From Propionivibrio sp. (GTDB lineage: Bacteria > Pseudomonadota > Gammaproteobacteria > Burkholderiales > Rhodocyclaceae): a DNA stretch of 39,140 nucleotides. This document shows, piece after piece, positions 19,074 through 26,875 of the stretch (position 1 is the stretch's first letter; every line of letters starts with the position of its first letter). The DNA lies in assembly GCF_016790145.1 (NCBI RefSeq), contig NZ_JAEUOI010000220.1, positions 1 through 39,140 on the forward strand. The letters run 5' to 3'. Both the position numbers and the translations under genes were made by a program. A model generated the notes under the pieces. That model saw only the letters and a list, made by a program, of their open reading frames with translations. It had not been told where the DNA came from and ran no database searches.

Positions 19074-19706
19074 TCAGCGTGCCGACGTGTTGCGCCGGGC
19101 GATCTCCTGGTAGCGACGGAGATCCTCGTCGTATTTGATACGGATCAAATCAAGTTCCTTCTTCTTCGATTCGATCAGGTATTCCTGCGCCTTGATCTCA
19201 TAGTCCGCGTCGCGCAACCCTTTTTGAACTTCAGGCGGTATTTTTTTCTTTTTGTAGAACTCGGCCTCGTTCTCGAAAACCTTGCGCTCTGTACGAATTT
19301 CGACGATTTTGGTCTCGGCCGCATTGATCGACTTTTGCACATCGGCCAAGGCGCGCAAGCGCATCATTTCGATGTCTTTCTCGCTGCCGTAGGTGTTGAG
19401 CAGAGCCTGTTCCTTGCGCTGTTTCTCCCTGAGGATCTCTGCTTCCACCTTGCGCTGCGCTTCTTCAGCGCTCCGTGCGGCTCGCTGTTCAGCGGTCAAT
19501 GGCGCTTCGATGGTGCGCAGTGTCTGACCAGAAGGGCCAAGCTCACGATAGGCGCGCCCATAGCATGACTGAGGCAACAAGTCGCCACACATCTGCTTGC
19601 CGTTGGCGTCGACGCAGCAATAAAAATTGCCGGTCGCCATGGCCGGACCACCGAGTCCCAGCACGATAGCCAGTACCGGAAACCTAGAGAGAGTATGCAA
19701 CGCCAT
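19074..19706 (-). CDS. Secreted coiled-coil protein, DUF4124-like N-terminus
   Basis: This protein of about 210 residues has a signal peptide (cleavage likely after P-A-M-A, about residue 24). A short Cys-containing segment, N-F-Y-C-C-V-D-A-N-G-K-Q-M-C-G-D, resembles the start of DUF4124 proteins. A long charged coiled coil (about 65-205, rich in Lys, Glu and Arg) follows. No catalytic motif is seen and the function is unknown. It overlaps pyrE by 23 nt. The AGGAG site lies only 1 nt before the ATG at 19706 but exactly 7 nt before an in-frame TTG at 19700, so translation may really begin at that TTG. Confidence 0.7.
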   Translation of the reverse strand: MALHTLSRFPVLAIVLGLGGPAMATGNFYCCVDANGKQMCGDLLPQSCYGRAYRELGPSGQTLRTIEAPLTAEQRAARSAEEAQRKVEAEILREKQRKEQALLNTYGSEKDIEMMRLRALADVQKSINAAETKIVEIRTERKVFENEAEFYKKKKIPPEVQKGLRDADYEIKAQEYLIESKKKELDLIRIKYDEDLRRYQEIARRNTSAR

Positions 19707-20331
19707 ACTCCTGCCGATAGCGCGTTACCGCAGACTGATACTCCTTGAAATCCGGGCGTTCGCGAAGAAAGGCCAGCAAATCGTCGAGTGTGGCAACCGC
19801 CAGTACCGGGATGCCATATTCCTGCTCGACTTCCTGTACCGCTGACAACTTGCCGCTACCGTGCTCCATGCGATCGAGTGCGATGACCACGCCACAGGGC
19901 GTGGCCCCTGCCGCACGGATCAATTCAATGGATTCACGCACCGAGGTACCGGCGGAAATGACATCGTCGATAATCAGCACACGCCCCCTGAGCGGCGCAC
20001 CGATGATACTTCCGCCCTCGCCATGATCCTTGGTTTCCTTGCGATTGTAGGCGAAGGGCAGATTGAGCCCGGCACGAGCCAGTGCCAGCGCGCTCACGGC
20101 CACCAGGGGAATGCCTTTATAGGCCGGCCCGAACAGCATGTCGATGGCCATGCCGCTGGCGAGGATGGTCCTGGCGTAATATTGTGACAGTTGATCCAGC
20201 GCTTCTCCGTCATTGAACAGGCCGGCGTTGAAGAAGTACGGGGACAGCCGTCCCGCCTTGGTCTTGAATTCGCCAAAACGCAAAACGTTGTGCCCCAGGG
20301 CAAACCCGATGAATTCCTGACGAAAGTCCAT
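19684..20331 (-). CDS. pyrE: Orotate phosphoribosyltransferase
   Basis: PyrE converts orotate and PRPP to orotidine 5'-phosphate in pyrimidine synthesis. The 215 residues match the proteobacterial length. Visible are the N-terminal F-G-E-F-x-x-K-A-G-R-L-S-P-Y-F motif, G-P-A-Y-K-G-I-P, the flexible-loop Lys/Glu stretch (R-K-E-T-K-D-H-G-E-G-G) and the PRPP-binding motif V-L-I-I-D-D-V-I-S-A-G-T-S. It is divergent from xth, with 46 nt between starts. Confidence 0.97.
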   Translation of the reverse strand: MDFRQEFIGFALGHNVLRFGEFKTKAGRLSPYFFNAGLFNDGEALDQLSQYYARTILASGMAIDMLFGPAYKGIPLVAVSALALARAGLNLPFAYNRKETKDHGEGGSIIGAPLRGRVLIIDDVISAGTSVRESIELIRAAGATPCGVVIALDRMEHGSGKLSAVQEVEQEYGIPVLAVATLDDLLAFLRERPDFKEYQSAVTRYRQEYGVAYSL

Positions 20332-20377
20332 AACAAGCGTTGTTTATCCTGAAAACCAATTCCAGCAAGGATTCACT

Positions 20378-21157
20378 ATGTTACGCATCATTTCCCTAAA
20401 TCTCAACGGCATTCGTTCAGCGTACAGTAAAGGCGTTTTGCCCTGGATCGCGGCACAGAATGCCGATGTCGTCTGCCTGCAGGAACTCAAGGCACAATAT
20501 GCCGACCTCACAGACGAAATGAAGTACCCGGCCGGTCTGCACGCCTACTACCACTGCGCCGAAAAGAAAGGCTATAGCGGTGTTGGCCTGTGGTGCCGGC
20601 AAAAGCCCGACGCCGTGATCGAAGGCACGGGCAACGCCGAATTCGACGCCGAAGCGCGTTATCTGCGCGCCGACTTTGGTCAACTCTCGGTGATCTCGCT
20701 GTATCTGCCTTCCGGTTCGAGTTCGCCGGAACGGCAGCAGGCCAAATTCCGTTTCATGACCGTTTTTTACCCCCATCTCGTCGAACTGGCAAAGAGCGAG
20801 CGCGATGTCGTGATCTGCGGCGACTGGAACATCGCACATCAGGAAATCGATCTCAGGAACTGGAAAGGCAACCGCAAGAATTCCGGTTTTCTGCCCGAAG
20901 AACGTGCCTGGGTCAGCCGTGTTCTCGAGGAAGGCGGCTGGTGCGACGTGTATCGTAGGCTCCACCCGGCAACGAGCGACGAGTGCTACACTTGGTGGTC
21001 AAATCGAGGCCAGGCATGGGCCAAGAACGTTGGCTGGCGGCTGGATTATCAACTTGCAACTCCAGCTCTCGCCGCTACGGCTCGTGCGGCCACCGTTTTC
21101 AAGGCACAACGGTTTTCCGATCACGCGCCGCTGACAATCGATTACGAGCTTGTGTAG
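20378..21157 (+). CDS. xth: Exodeoxyribonuclease III
   Basis: This is the DNA-repair AP endonuclease and 3'-exonuclease of the ExoIII family. The 259 residues contain the Mg-binding L-N-L-N-G-I-R and L-Q-E-L-K motifs, Y-L-P-S-G-S, G-D-W-N-I-A-H, W-R-L-D-Y-Q and the catalytic F-S-D-H-A-P-L near the C-terminus. E. coli ExoIII is 268 residues. The start at 20378 gives the typical M-L-R-I-I-S-L-N beginning. Confidence 0.96.
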   Translation: MLRIISLNLNGIRSAYSKGVLPWIAAQNADVVCLQELKAQYADLTDEMKYPAGLHAYYHCAEKKGYSGVGLWCRQKPDAVIEGTGNAEFDAEARYLRADFGQLSVISLYLPSGSSSPERQQAKFRFMTVFYPHLVELAKSERDVVICGDWNIAHQEIDLRNWKGNRKNSGFLPEERAWVSRVLEEGGWCDVYRRLHPATSDECYTWWSNRGQAWAKNVGWRLDYQLATPALAATARAATVFKAQRFSDHAPLTIDYELV

Positions 21158-21597
21158 TGTCCAGGATTCAAGATACACGGAACGATTGATTCGCCATATT
21201 CACGTTCGTCATCGCTGCGAAAATCTTCAGAAGATCTCTATTAACAGGGTTGTGCGGGCCGATTACCGCAAGCAGCAGGATGCCTGACCATTTCCCGGAA
21301 GACAAGAGGAACTTAGGATCCTGCTTGAGCCGGGCTATACCTTAATCATGGGTTCAGGAGGTCAGCTTCGAACAGGCCTGCCCTGCCATGGCACCCATAA
21401 ATTCAACCCCCAACGGCTACGCGACCGGCAAGTTGTAAACCAATCACCTCGATTTGTATTGACCCTGGCCTAGCACCATCAAACTTCGCATTGATCTATT
21501 GACGCAAATTGGATAACCTGAGAGAGATGGTTCGCTAACTCCCTATTGTTTCGTTCCATATTTTGTGTTCATCCCTACTAACGCGATGAGGTGTGCT
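21158..21597. other. 440-nt non-coding stretch between xth and yqjD
   Basis: No protein-like frame was found here; the longest is a dozen codons. A perfect hairpin, ATCTTC-A-GAAGAT, lies at 21223-21235, 66 nt after the xth stop, but has no T-run on the plus strand, so it is only a weak terminator candidate. The 3' part is AT-richer and should hold the yqjD promoter; a TTGACG lies near 21498, but no matching -10 could be assigned. A small RNA cannot be excluded. Confidence 0.4.
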
Positions 21598-21918
21598 ATG
21601 TCTGAAGTTACCGATCTGTCCAACAGCAGCAAACAAAAACTAGTCTCCGACATGAAAATTGTTGTTTCCGACGCCGAGGAAATCCTGCGCGCTACCGCTG
21701 GTGTAGCCGGTGAAAAAATGGTCGACTTGCGCGAACGCATCAGTGAGCGTCTGCGCGATGCCAAGCTGCGCATTGCCGATGCCGAAGCGGCGCTAGTCGA
21801 CAAAACCAAGGCCGCCGCTCGTGCGACCGACGATTACGTCAACGAAAATCCCTGGCAGGCTGTCGGCATCGCCGCCGGCATCGGTCTTCTGATCGGCATA
21901 ATCATCGGTCGCCGTTAA
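21598..21918 (+). CDS. yqjD: DUF883 (ElaB/YqjD/YgaM) membrane-anchored protein
   Basis: Proteins of this family are stationary-phase, inner-membrane-anchored proteins; in E. coli YqjD binds ribosomes. The 106 residues start at the ATG at 21598 (GAGGTG upstream). They form an amphipathic helical body (about 10-85) and a C-terminal membrane segment of repeated Gly/Ile (A-A-G-I-G-L-L-I-G-I-I-I-G-R-R), the DUF883 hallmark. It is first in a yqjD-yqjE-yqjK set, 15 nt before yqjE. The ribosome role is taken from the family and not shown here. Confidence 0.88.
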   Translation: MSEVTDLSNSSKQKLVSDMKIVVSDAEEILRATAGVAGEKMVDLRERISERLRDAKLRIADAEAALVDKTKAAARATDDYVNENPWQAVGIAAGIGLLIGIIIGRR

Positions 21919-21933
21919 GCGGCGCACTGCACT

Positions 21934-22344
21934 ATGAGCAACAGCCAAGGCGGCGAGAACAGTCGGCTGTTCGCCGCCCTGAAAAACATCGCTGTTACGC
22001 TGCTGGCGAGCGGTAAGACTCGGCTTGAACTTCTCGGAAACGAAATCGAGGAGGAGAAGCTGCGTGCCATCAATCTGCTTCTCATGGCACAGGGAATGGT
22101 TTTTTGTTTCGGTGTCGGCACGCTGCTCACCGTCGCCTTTTTCACCGTACTGTATTGGGACAACCGGCTGTTCGTACTTTGTGCCTCTGCCGGCCTCTTC
22201 CTGGTACTCGGTGGCGTTTTTTTCGCCCTGTTCAAGCGCTTGACAACCCGGCCGGAGAAAGTCTTTGCCTCCAGTATTGCCGAGCTCAAGGAAGATCTGC
22301 GCCAGTTGAAAGCGGTAGTCGGCCATGAATCACCGGCTGAATGA
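21934..22344 (+). CDS. yqjE: YqjE-family (holin-superfamily-like) membrane protein
   Basis: The 136-residue protein has a helical N-terminus with L-F-A-A-L-K-N-I-A and R-L-E-L-L-G-N-E-I-E-E-E-K, then two membrane segments (about 48-70 and 76-100) and a charged tail. This is the YqjE layout. It is sometimes annotated as a phage holin family, but the neighbours show the chromosomal yqj operon and no phage genes are present. It overlaps the next gene by 20 nt. Confidence 0.85.
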   Translation: MSNSQGGENSRLFAALKNIAVTLLASGKTRLELLGNEIEEEKLRAINLLLMAQGMVFCFGVGTLLTVAFFTVLYWDNRLFVLCASAGLFLVLGGVFFALFKRLTTRPEKVFASSIAELKEDLRQLKAVVGHESPAE

Positions 22345-22645
22345 CCTGCACCTTCGGCGTGGCCGCTTGCTCGAGCGCATCGCCAACCAGCGTGCAACGC
22401 TGGGCCGGGAAGCGCAGCCCGTGCGCTCCTCGCTATATACAGCGGATCGCCTGCTGGCCATCGTGTGCGTCGGTGTTGATCAGGTAAAGCGACACCCCGG
22501 CCTTGCTACGCTGGCGGTTGCCGCATTTTTCATCGCCAGACCCAGGCGCATCTGGCGCTGGAGCAAACGCGCTTTCTTTGCCTGGCAAACCTGGCGGGCA
22601 GTGCGCAATAAATTGTTGGTGTTGGGACTGCGTTCCGGATCGTGA
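22325..22645 (+). CDS. yqjK: YqjK-like protein
   Basis: This basic 106-residue protein has an Arg-rich helix at the start (L-R-R-G-R-L-L-E-R-I-A-N-Q-R), one membrane segment (about 62-72) and a basic C-terminus. It overlaps yqjE by 20 nt and completes the yqjDEK set. The family is short and variable, so the name depends mostly on position and charge pattern. Confidence 0.75.
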   Translation: MNHRLNDLHLRRGRLLERIANQRATLGREAQPVRSSLYTADRLLAIVCVGVDQVKRHPGLATLAVAAFFIARPRRIWRWSKRAFFAWQTWRAVRNKLLVLGLRSGS

Positions 22646-22673
22646 GCGACGAGGAAAAATTCAAGTCAGCGCC

Positions 22674-23876
22674 ATGACGCCGGTGCGTTCTTCGCTGGCG
22701 CTGGTGCTCGTTTTCTGTAGTGCCGAAACACTCACGATGGCTGGCTTTGCGCTGGTGCCTTCTCTGCTGCCGCAATTTACCGCGCACTGGGAATTGTCGG
22801 CGACGGAAGGAGGCTGGCTGGGCGGCATCTTTTTTCTCGGCTACATCCTTGCGGTGCCCATGCTCGTCAGTCTTACCGATCGCCTGGATGCGCGGCGGGT
22901 CTATCTCGCATGCGCCGCCTTGAGTGGCTTGGCGCTGGCCGGCTTTGCCCTTTTTGCACGCAGTTTCGAAGCGGCGCTGTTCTGGTGGTGGCTGGCCGGA
23001 CTGGGCCTGGCCGGCACCTATATGCCCGGGCTGAAAGCGCTGACCGACCGCCTGCCGGTCAGCTCACAATCGCGCGGAACGGCTTTTTATACCGCGACTT
23101 TCGGTGTCGGCGCCGGGCTTTCCTACCTCTGGGTTGAATTCACACAATCCTTTTTTGCGTGGCCGGTGCTGTTCGGCATCGCTGCACTCTGTGCCGCAGT
23201 GGCTGTTGTGCTTGTCTGCTTCGGGGTTGCCGGAGGAGAAGCGGCGCCGGTGATCCACATCGCGCATGATCGTTGGTCGAGTGTGCTGAGAAACCGGCGC
23301 ATACTGGCTTTCTGCGGCGCTTACTTCGGCCATAACTGGGAGCTTTTCGGCTTTCGTAGCTGGCTGGTTGCCTACCTGACGTGGACGCATGCGACTACCC
23401 CGGATGCATGGACGGCCATGCCCGGGCTGATCGCCGCCCTGGCCACCTTTCTTGCCGTTCCGTCCAGCATCCTCGGTAACGAAGGTGCGCAACGCTGGGG
23501 ACGCCGTCGCTGGTTGACTTCGGTCATGCCGCTGTCGGGCGGACTAGCTCTGCTGGTCGCGGTGGCGGGCGGTCAGGCCGCATCGCTGCTGGTGCCTTTG
23601 CTTCTCGTCTACGCGGCAAGCATGAACCTCGATTCGGCAGCACTCACGGCCGGCCTGCTCACCGAAACAGCGCCGGAACTGCGCGGCACGGCGCTGGCGT
23701 TTTATTCAACGATCGGTTTTGCCGGAGGCTTTGTCGGTCCGGTCGTATTTGGCATGGCGCTTGACGCCTTTGGTCGCGCCAGCCAGGCCGGCTGGGCGGC
23801 AGGCTTTGTCACTCTGGCAGCGGGGGTGGGTTTCGGACGCTGGGCAATTGGACGGATCAAGCCGTCCCCACAATAG
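22674..23876 (+). CDS. MFS transporter, substrate unknown
   Basis: The 400-residue protein has twelve predicted membrane segments and the MFS loop 2-3 motif in degenerate form (D-R-L-D-A-R-R). The domain between segments 6 and 7 contains a charged linker. The ATG at 22674 is chosen because the transporter homology begins there; the longer frame from 22503 overlaps yqjK. Only a distant GAGGAA (17 nt) lies upstream, so the start is not certain. It could share the yqjDEK transcript (28 nt gap). No substrate can be assigned. Confidence 0.82.
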   Translation: MTPVRSSLALVLVFCSAETLTMAGFALVPSLLPQFTAHWELSATEGGWLGGIFFLGYILAVPMLVSLTDRLDARRVYLACAALSGLALAGFALFARSFEAALFWWWLAGLGLAGTYMPGLKALTDRLPVSSQSRGTAFYTATFGVGAGLSYLWVEFTQSFFAWPVLFGIAALCAAVAVVLVCFGVAGGEAAPVIHIAHDRWSSVLRNRRILAFCGAYFGHNWELFGFRSWLVAYLTWTHATTPDAWTAMPGLIAALATFLAVPSSILGNEGAQRWGRRRWLTSVMPLSGGLALLVAVAGGQAASLLVPLLLVYAASMNLDSAALTAGLLTETAPELRGTALAFYSTIGFAGGFVGPVVFGMALDAFGRASQAGWAAGFVTLAAGVGFGRWAIGRIKPSPQ

Positions 23877-23964
23877 ATGCCTGAACGGGATCCATGCGCT
23901 ACCGATCCGACTTCCAGCAGGCAAGCCACGCCAGCCAGGAACTTCTGACAAAGGTCTTCCGAAT

Positions 23965-23980
23965 CAACATTTTAATGTTG
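23965..23980. terminator. Palindrome between convergent genes, possible bidirectional terminator
   Basis: CAACATT-TT-AATGTTG is a perfect 7-bp inverted repeat, with CCGA and TCGG just outside extending the stem across a small bulge. It lies in the 125-nt spacer between the ends of the MFS gene (plus) and the TSUP gene (minus), where a shared terminator is expected. There is no T-run, so an operator or unrelated repeat is possible. Confidence 0.4.
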
Positions 23981-24001
23981 CGGTCGGATTGCCAGCCGTA
24001 A

Positions 24002-24769
24002 TCAGAAGGTATCTAAGGCGAACTTGATGATCAGCGCACTGACGACAAACAGAAAAACCTGCCGTACAAATCCGCTACCATGACGGAGCGCGAGTTGGGT
24101 ACCGATGACCGAGCCAAATATATTGAAGATCGCCATGACCAGCGCCACCAGGGGCAAGTAGAAACCGTTGGGAATGAAGAATCCGATGGCCGCCAGATTG
24201 GTTGCCACGTTGACTACTTTTGATGCGGCCGAGGCATGCAGGAAATCAAAGCCGAAGAAGCGGACAAACAGGAAAATCAGGAAACTCCCCGTCCCGGGAC
24301 CAAAGAATCCATCGTAGAAACCGATCGCTCCACCGACAATCAGTGCGTAGACCAGTTCATGGCGCCCGGCGTGTTGTGGTCGGTGCAGCGCACCGAAATC
24401 CTTGCGCCAGAAAGTATAGGCGGCAGATGCAACGAGCATGACCAGAATCAGCGGACGCAGCAGGTCGCGCGGCAGCCAGGCCACCGCCATTGCCCCCAGA
24501 AAGGAAAACGCGAACGCTGCCGTGGCCGCCGGAAGCGTCGTTCGCCAGGGCATGCTCACCCGACGCGAATAACGCCAGGCGGCATTCGCCGTGCCAAAAA
24601 CACTGGCGATCTTGTTCGTACCAAAGAGTGTGGCCGGCAACTCCTTCGGCAGCATGGTAAATAAGGCGGGGATCTGGATCAGACCGCCTCCGCCAACCAT
24701 CGAATCGATAAAACCCGCAAACAAGGCCGCACACGAAATGACGGCCAGCAGGGAATAGTCAATGCTCAC
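24002..24769 (-). CDS. TSUP-family (TauE/SafE) permease
   Basis: The 255-residue membrane protein has about eight segments and the two TSUP-type motifs, G-F-I-D-S-M-V-G-G-G-G-L near the N-terminus and G-F-Y-D-G-F-F-G-P-G-T-G in the second half. This is the YfcA-like subgroup. Members export sulfite or sulfoacetate or move other organic anions; the substrate here is not known. A 6-bp hairpin GGCGCG-AATC-CGCGCC lies upstream at 24795-24810, between this start and the end of the broken FHA gene. Confidence 0.88.
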   Translation of the reverse strand: MSIDYSLLAVISCAALFAGFIDSMVGGGGLIQIPALFTMLPKELPATLFGTNKIASVFGTANAAWRYSRRVSMPWRTTLPAATAAFAFSFLGAMAVAWLPRDLLRPLILVMLVASAAYTFWRKDFGALHRPQHAGRHELVYALIVGGAIGFYDGFFGPGTGSFLIFLFVRFFGFDFLHASAASKVVNVATNLAAIGFFIPNGFYLPLVALVMAIFNIFGSVIGTQLALRHGSGFVRQVFLFVVSALIIKFALDTF

Positions 24770-24943
24770 GGACTCAATACGAAGCTAGCGAACAGGCGCG
24801 AATCCGCGCCGTTGCTTGGTTGATCGGGTTCCAGTCTGGAAAATGGGCACAGTATTAGTAGTCATCCCCCGAATGATGCCAGCTAAAAGCCATGCCCGGT
24901 ACCGCTGCTTTTGCCGTATTGGTAACCTCGGGCTAGTCGAGTA

Positions 24944-25661
24944 TCAAATCAGCAAGCTTTCCTCGGTCGCTTTCCAGATCTTCCGGGAACCATTATCCAC
25001 GGTATGTACGCCATCCAAAAAAGCTTTGCCGTGAACCGGATTACCATTGACGGAGATACCAGCAAGGCTCCCCAGATCGTAAATCCACACATCATTGGGG
25101 TAGTTCACGATCACTGCGTGCCGGTGGCTGATGCCGTTCTGGTCGAAAGGAATAGTGTTGCTCTCAATTCTCCCCCAGTGTCATGAGAGGAGTATGAAGC
25201 GAATAGACATCGCCATCGCCACAGTCAAGAAAAATCGACTGCACCTTCTTGCGCTTTTCGATGGAACCAAATCGACAATCCTGGAACATCAGCTTGGACT
25301 TCAGCGTCGGCCCACCGTTATTGCCCCATCTTCGCGGGGTTTCGGTTGCCACTTCGTAGTTCAATCGCTTCAATGGATTGGATCGTTCGCTATCGACGAT
25401 GTTCTCCAGAAATTTCCGCCCATCAGCGCCCAACAGCCGAAAAAGGAATCGATTATTCACGAAGCAGTCATTTGCAGTGCGTTGAGCCATGAGCGTAACG
25501 GCCAACTGCTCGCGGAGTTCATATCGCTCGGTGAGATAGAAACACTGCAACAGCAGGTTGCATGCCTCGTAGTCCGTCGCTTCCCGTTGCAGATGATCAG
25601 TCAGCATCGAAATCGCCTGGGCTACGTTTCCCTCTTCGTTCGCGAACCAACTCAGTTCTTT
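24944..25661 (-). pseudogene. TPR/FHA-domain protein gene, 5' truncated and frameshifted
   Basis: The upstream part (25661 to about 25170) encodes helical TPR-like sequence (A-Q-A-I-S-M-L-T-D-H-L, then C-N-L-L-L-Q-C-F-Y-L-T-E-R-Y), then reaches a stop right after T-L-G-E-N. Shifting frame at the run of five C on the plus strand (25172-25176) restores T-L-G-R-I-E-S-N and continues into a clear FHA domain: G-I-S-H-R-H-A-V-I, V-W-I-Y-D-L-G-S and G-I-S-V-N-G-N-P-V, ending at the TGA at 24944. With four bases in the run the gene would be open. The 5' end is missing: the frame stays open to 25661, next to the G9 run, without a good start. FHA domains bind phosphothreonine, often in kinase or secretion regulation; the role here is unknown. 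Confidence 0.75.
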
Positions 25662-25675
25662 TTACAAGGCATCCC

Positions 25676-25684
25676 GGGGGGGGG
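25676..25684. other. Run of nine G at the junction of two truncated genes
   Basis: Nine consecutive G separate the broken 5' end of the FHA gene (left) from the broken 5' end of the TVP38-type gene (right). Such a run is unusual here and is a common place for sequencing or assembly error; it could also mark a real deletion end point. Confidence 0.6.
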
Positions 25685-26037
25685 TGATTCTGACCGCCGC
25701 CGTTCCCACGCTCGGGCGAAGCTGGGGAGGACTCGCCACCTATGCTGCCGCCTGCATATCATGCGTGCTGACGTTTTTCACCATCCGGCTGATCGGCGGC
25801 GACGCTTTGCGGCAATTGCAGAACAGAACCGCCGTGCGCATCCTCAACCAGCTTGACGTACAGCCGATCAGAAGCGTCGTCCTCCTGAGAGTGCTGTTCC
25901 AGACCGTACCCGCCCTCAACTATGCCCTCGCAATATCCGGCATCAGATTCCGCCAGTACCTCACCGGAACCCTGCTCGGCCTGCCTCGGCCGATTGCACT
26001 GTATTGCCTGGTTTTTGACTATCTGGCGAGAGCGTAG
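25684..26037 (+). pseudogene. TVP38/TMEM64-family membrane protein, N-terminus missing
   Basis: About 117 residues resemble the C-terminal two thirds of a DedA-related TVP38/TMEM64 protein: P-T-L-G-x-x-W-G-G-L-A-T-Y, a membrane segment, then L-L-R-V-L-F-Q-T-V-P-A-L-N-Y-A-L and I-R-F-R-Q-Y-L-T-G-T-L-L-G-L-P. Family members are usually above 200 residues, so the first membrane segments are absent. The GTG at 25684 is inside the G run and has no ribosome binding site; reading further upstream gives antisense FHA-gene sequence. It is best treated as a gene fragment. Confidence 0.65.
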
Positions 26038-26277
26038 AAGATACCGGGGTTTTGATTTTGTTGGCGCAAAATCGCGATTGGCTGCATTTTGCGACAGCGG
26101 AGATGCTCAAGAAATCGGCTTGGGCAACTGCTCGTCGGCTTTATGTGAAGCTTTTCAGAAGGCCGATGGGCAGTCGCTTGGATAATGATCACGAAGGGCT
26201 CCTATGATGTGTAAAGCGATCAGTGATCAATGCCGATTTTATCCTTTCCAGCGACTCGATCAGTCGAAGGCAGACAT
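26038..26277. other. Intergenic region downstream of doxX and the TVP38 fragment
   Basis: No gene is seen in 240 nt. Two small palindromes occur: GATCA-G-TGATC at 26218-26228 and CGACT-CGATC-AGTCG at 26252-26266. The latter is just beyond the doxX stop and could be a weak terminator, but it has no T-run. Confidence 0.4.
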
Positions 26278-26781
26278 TTAGTGCGCACTTCCCCAGCGCT
26301 GCTTCAGCCAGTAATCCAGCGACCAGCGCCCCGACCCGTGAAAGAGAATGACCAGTAGTAAGGCTCCCCATAGCACATGATCCTGCCGGCCGAGATCGGA
26401 AAGATCAGCGTAGGAAATAACGGCAATGACATTCATCACCGACAGACCGGCGGCGCCAAAGCGCCCGGCCAGGCCGAGTGCGAGGAGGACGGGCAAACCG
26501 AGCTCGCCGGCGGTTCCCATGAGGGCTGCCAGTTCCGGCGGCAGGACGGGTACCTGATACTCGTACTGGAATAGCGCCACCGTCGAGCTCCAGTCCTGGA
26601 TCTTGGTCAGGCCAGACTTGAAGAATACGCTGGCAACATAAAGCCGGATGGACAGATCGAAGAGCGGCGTCAGCCAGCGCTCGATCAGGGCAATGCTGCG
26701 CTGTGCGAAGGAGAGCAGAGCGCCGGTGGAACCGGCCAGCGGTGTGGAGGAAGTCGATCCGGTGAGGGAAGCATCGTTCAT
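26278..26781 (-). CDS. DoxX-family membrane protein of the bufferin operon
   Basis: The 167-residue protein has four membrane segments and DoxX motifs: D-L-S-I-R-L-Y-V-A-S-V-F-F-K-S-G, Y-E-Y-Q-V-P and L-L-A-L-G-L-A-G-R. AAGGAG precedes the ATG at 26781. DoxX proteins are quinone-linked or redox-associated membrane subunits and commonly accompany bufABC genes; their exact role there is not settled. It follows bufC by 94 nt, with a strong hairpin in between. Its sequence is noticeably similar to the first DoxX domain of the fusion protein at 34407-36533. Confidence 0.88.
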   Translation of the reverse strand: MNDASLTGSTSSTPLAGSTGALLSFAQRSIALIERWLTPLFDLSIRLYVASVFFKSGLTKIQDWSSTVALFQYEYQVPVLPPELAALMGTAGELGLPVLLALGLAGRFGAAGLSVMNVIAVISYADLSDLGRQDHVLWGALLLVILFHGSGRWSLDYWLKQRWGSAH

Positions 26782-26844
26782 TTTTTTCTCCTTGAGTCAG
26801 TCGATGAGGCGGGGTTTCGTTTCGCGCTTGGGGTGGACACAACA

Positions 26845-26875
26845 GTCGGGTCATGGCCTGTCGGCCTGACCCGAC
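26845..26875. repeat. REP-like hairpin between bufC and doxX
   Basis: GTCGGGTCATGGCC and GGCCTGACCCGAC form a 13-bp stem with one bulged base and a TGTC loop. It abuts the bufC stop codon. There is no T-run in either direction, so it looks more like a REP-type element or an mRNA-stabilising hairpin than a terminator; it would set the ratio of bufABC to doxX transcript. No second copy was noticed in the window. Confidence 0.65.

Noticed and set aside
21934-22344. A phage holin, suggesting a prophage remnant
   Set aside because: The gene is the yqjE member of a yqjD-yqjE-yqjK set and no other phage gene is present.
25131-25856. A 241-codon plus-strand open frame over the damaged zone
   Set aside because: It is antisense to the TPR/FHA gene and out of frame with the TVP38 fragment, and has no recognisable protein features.
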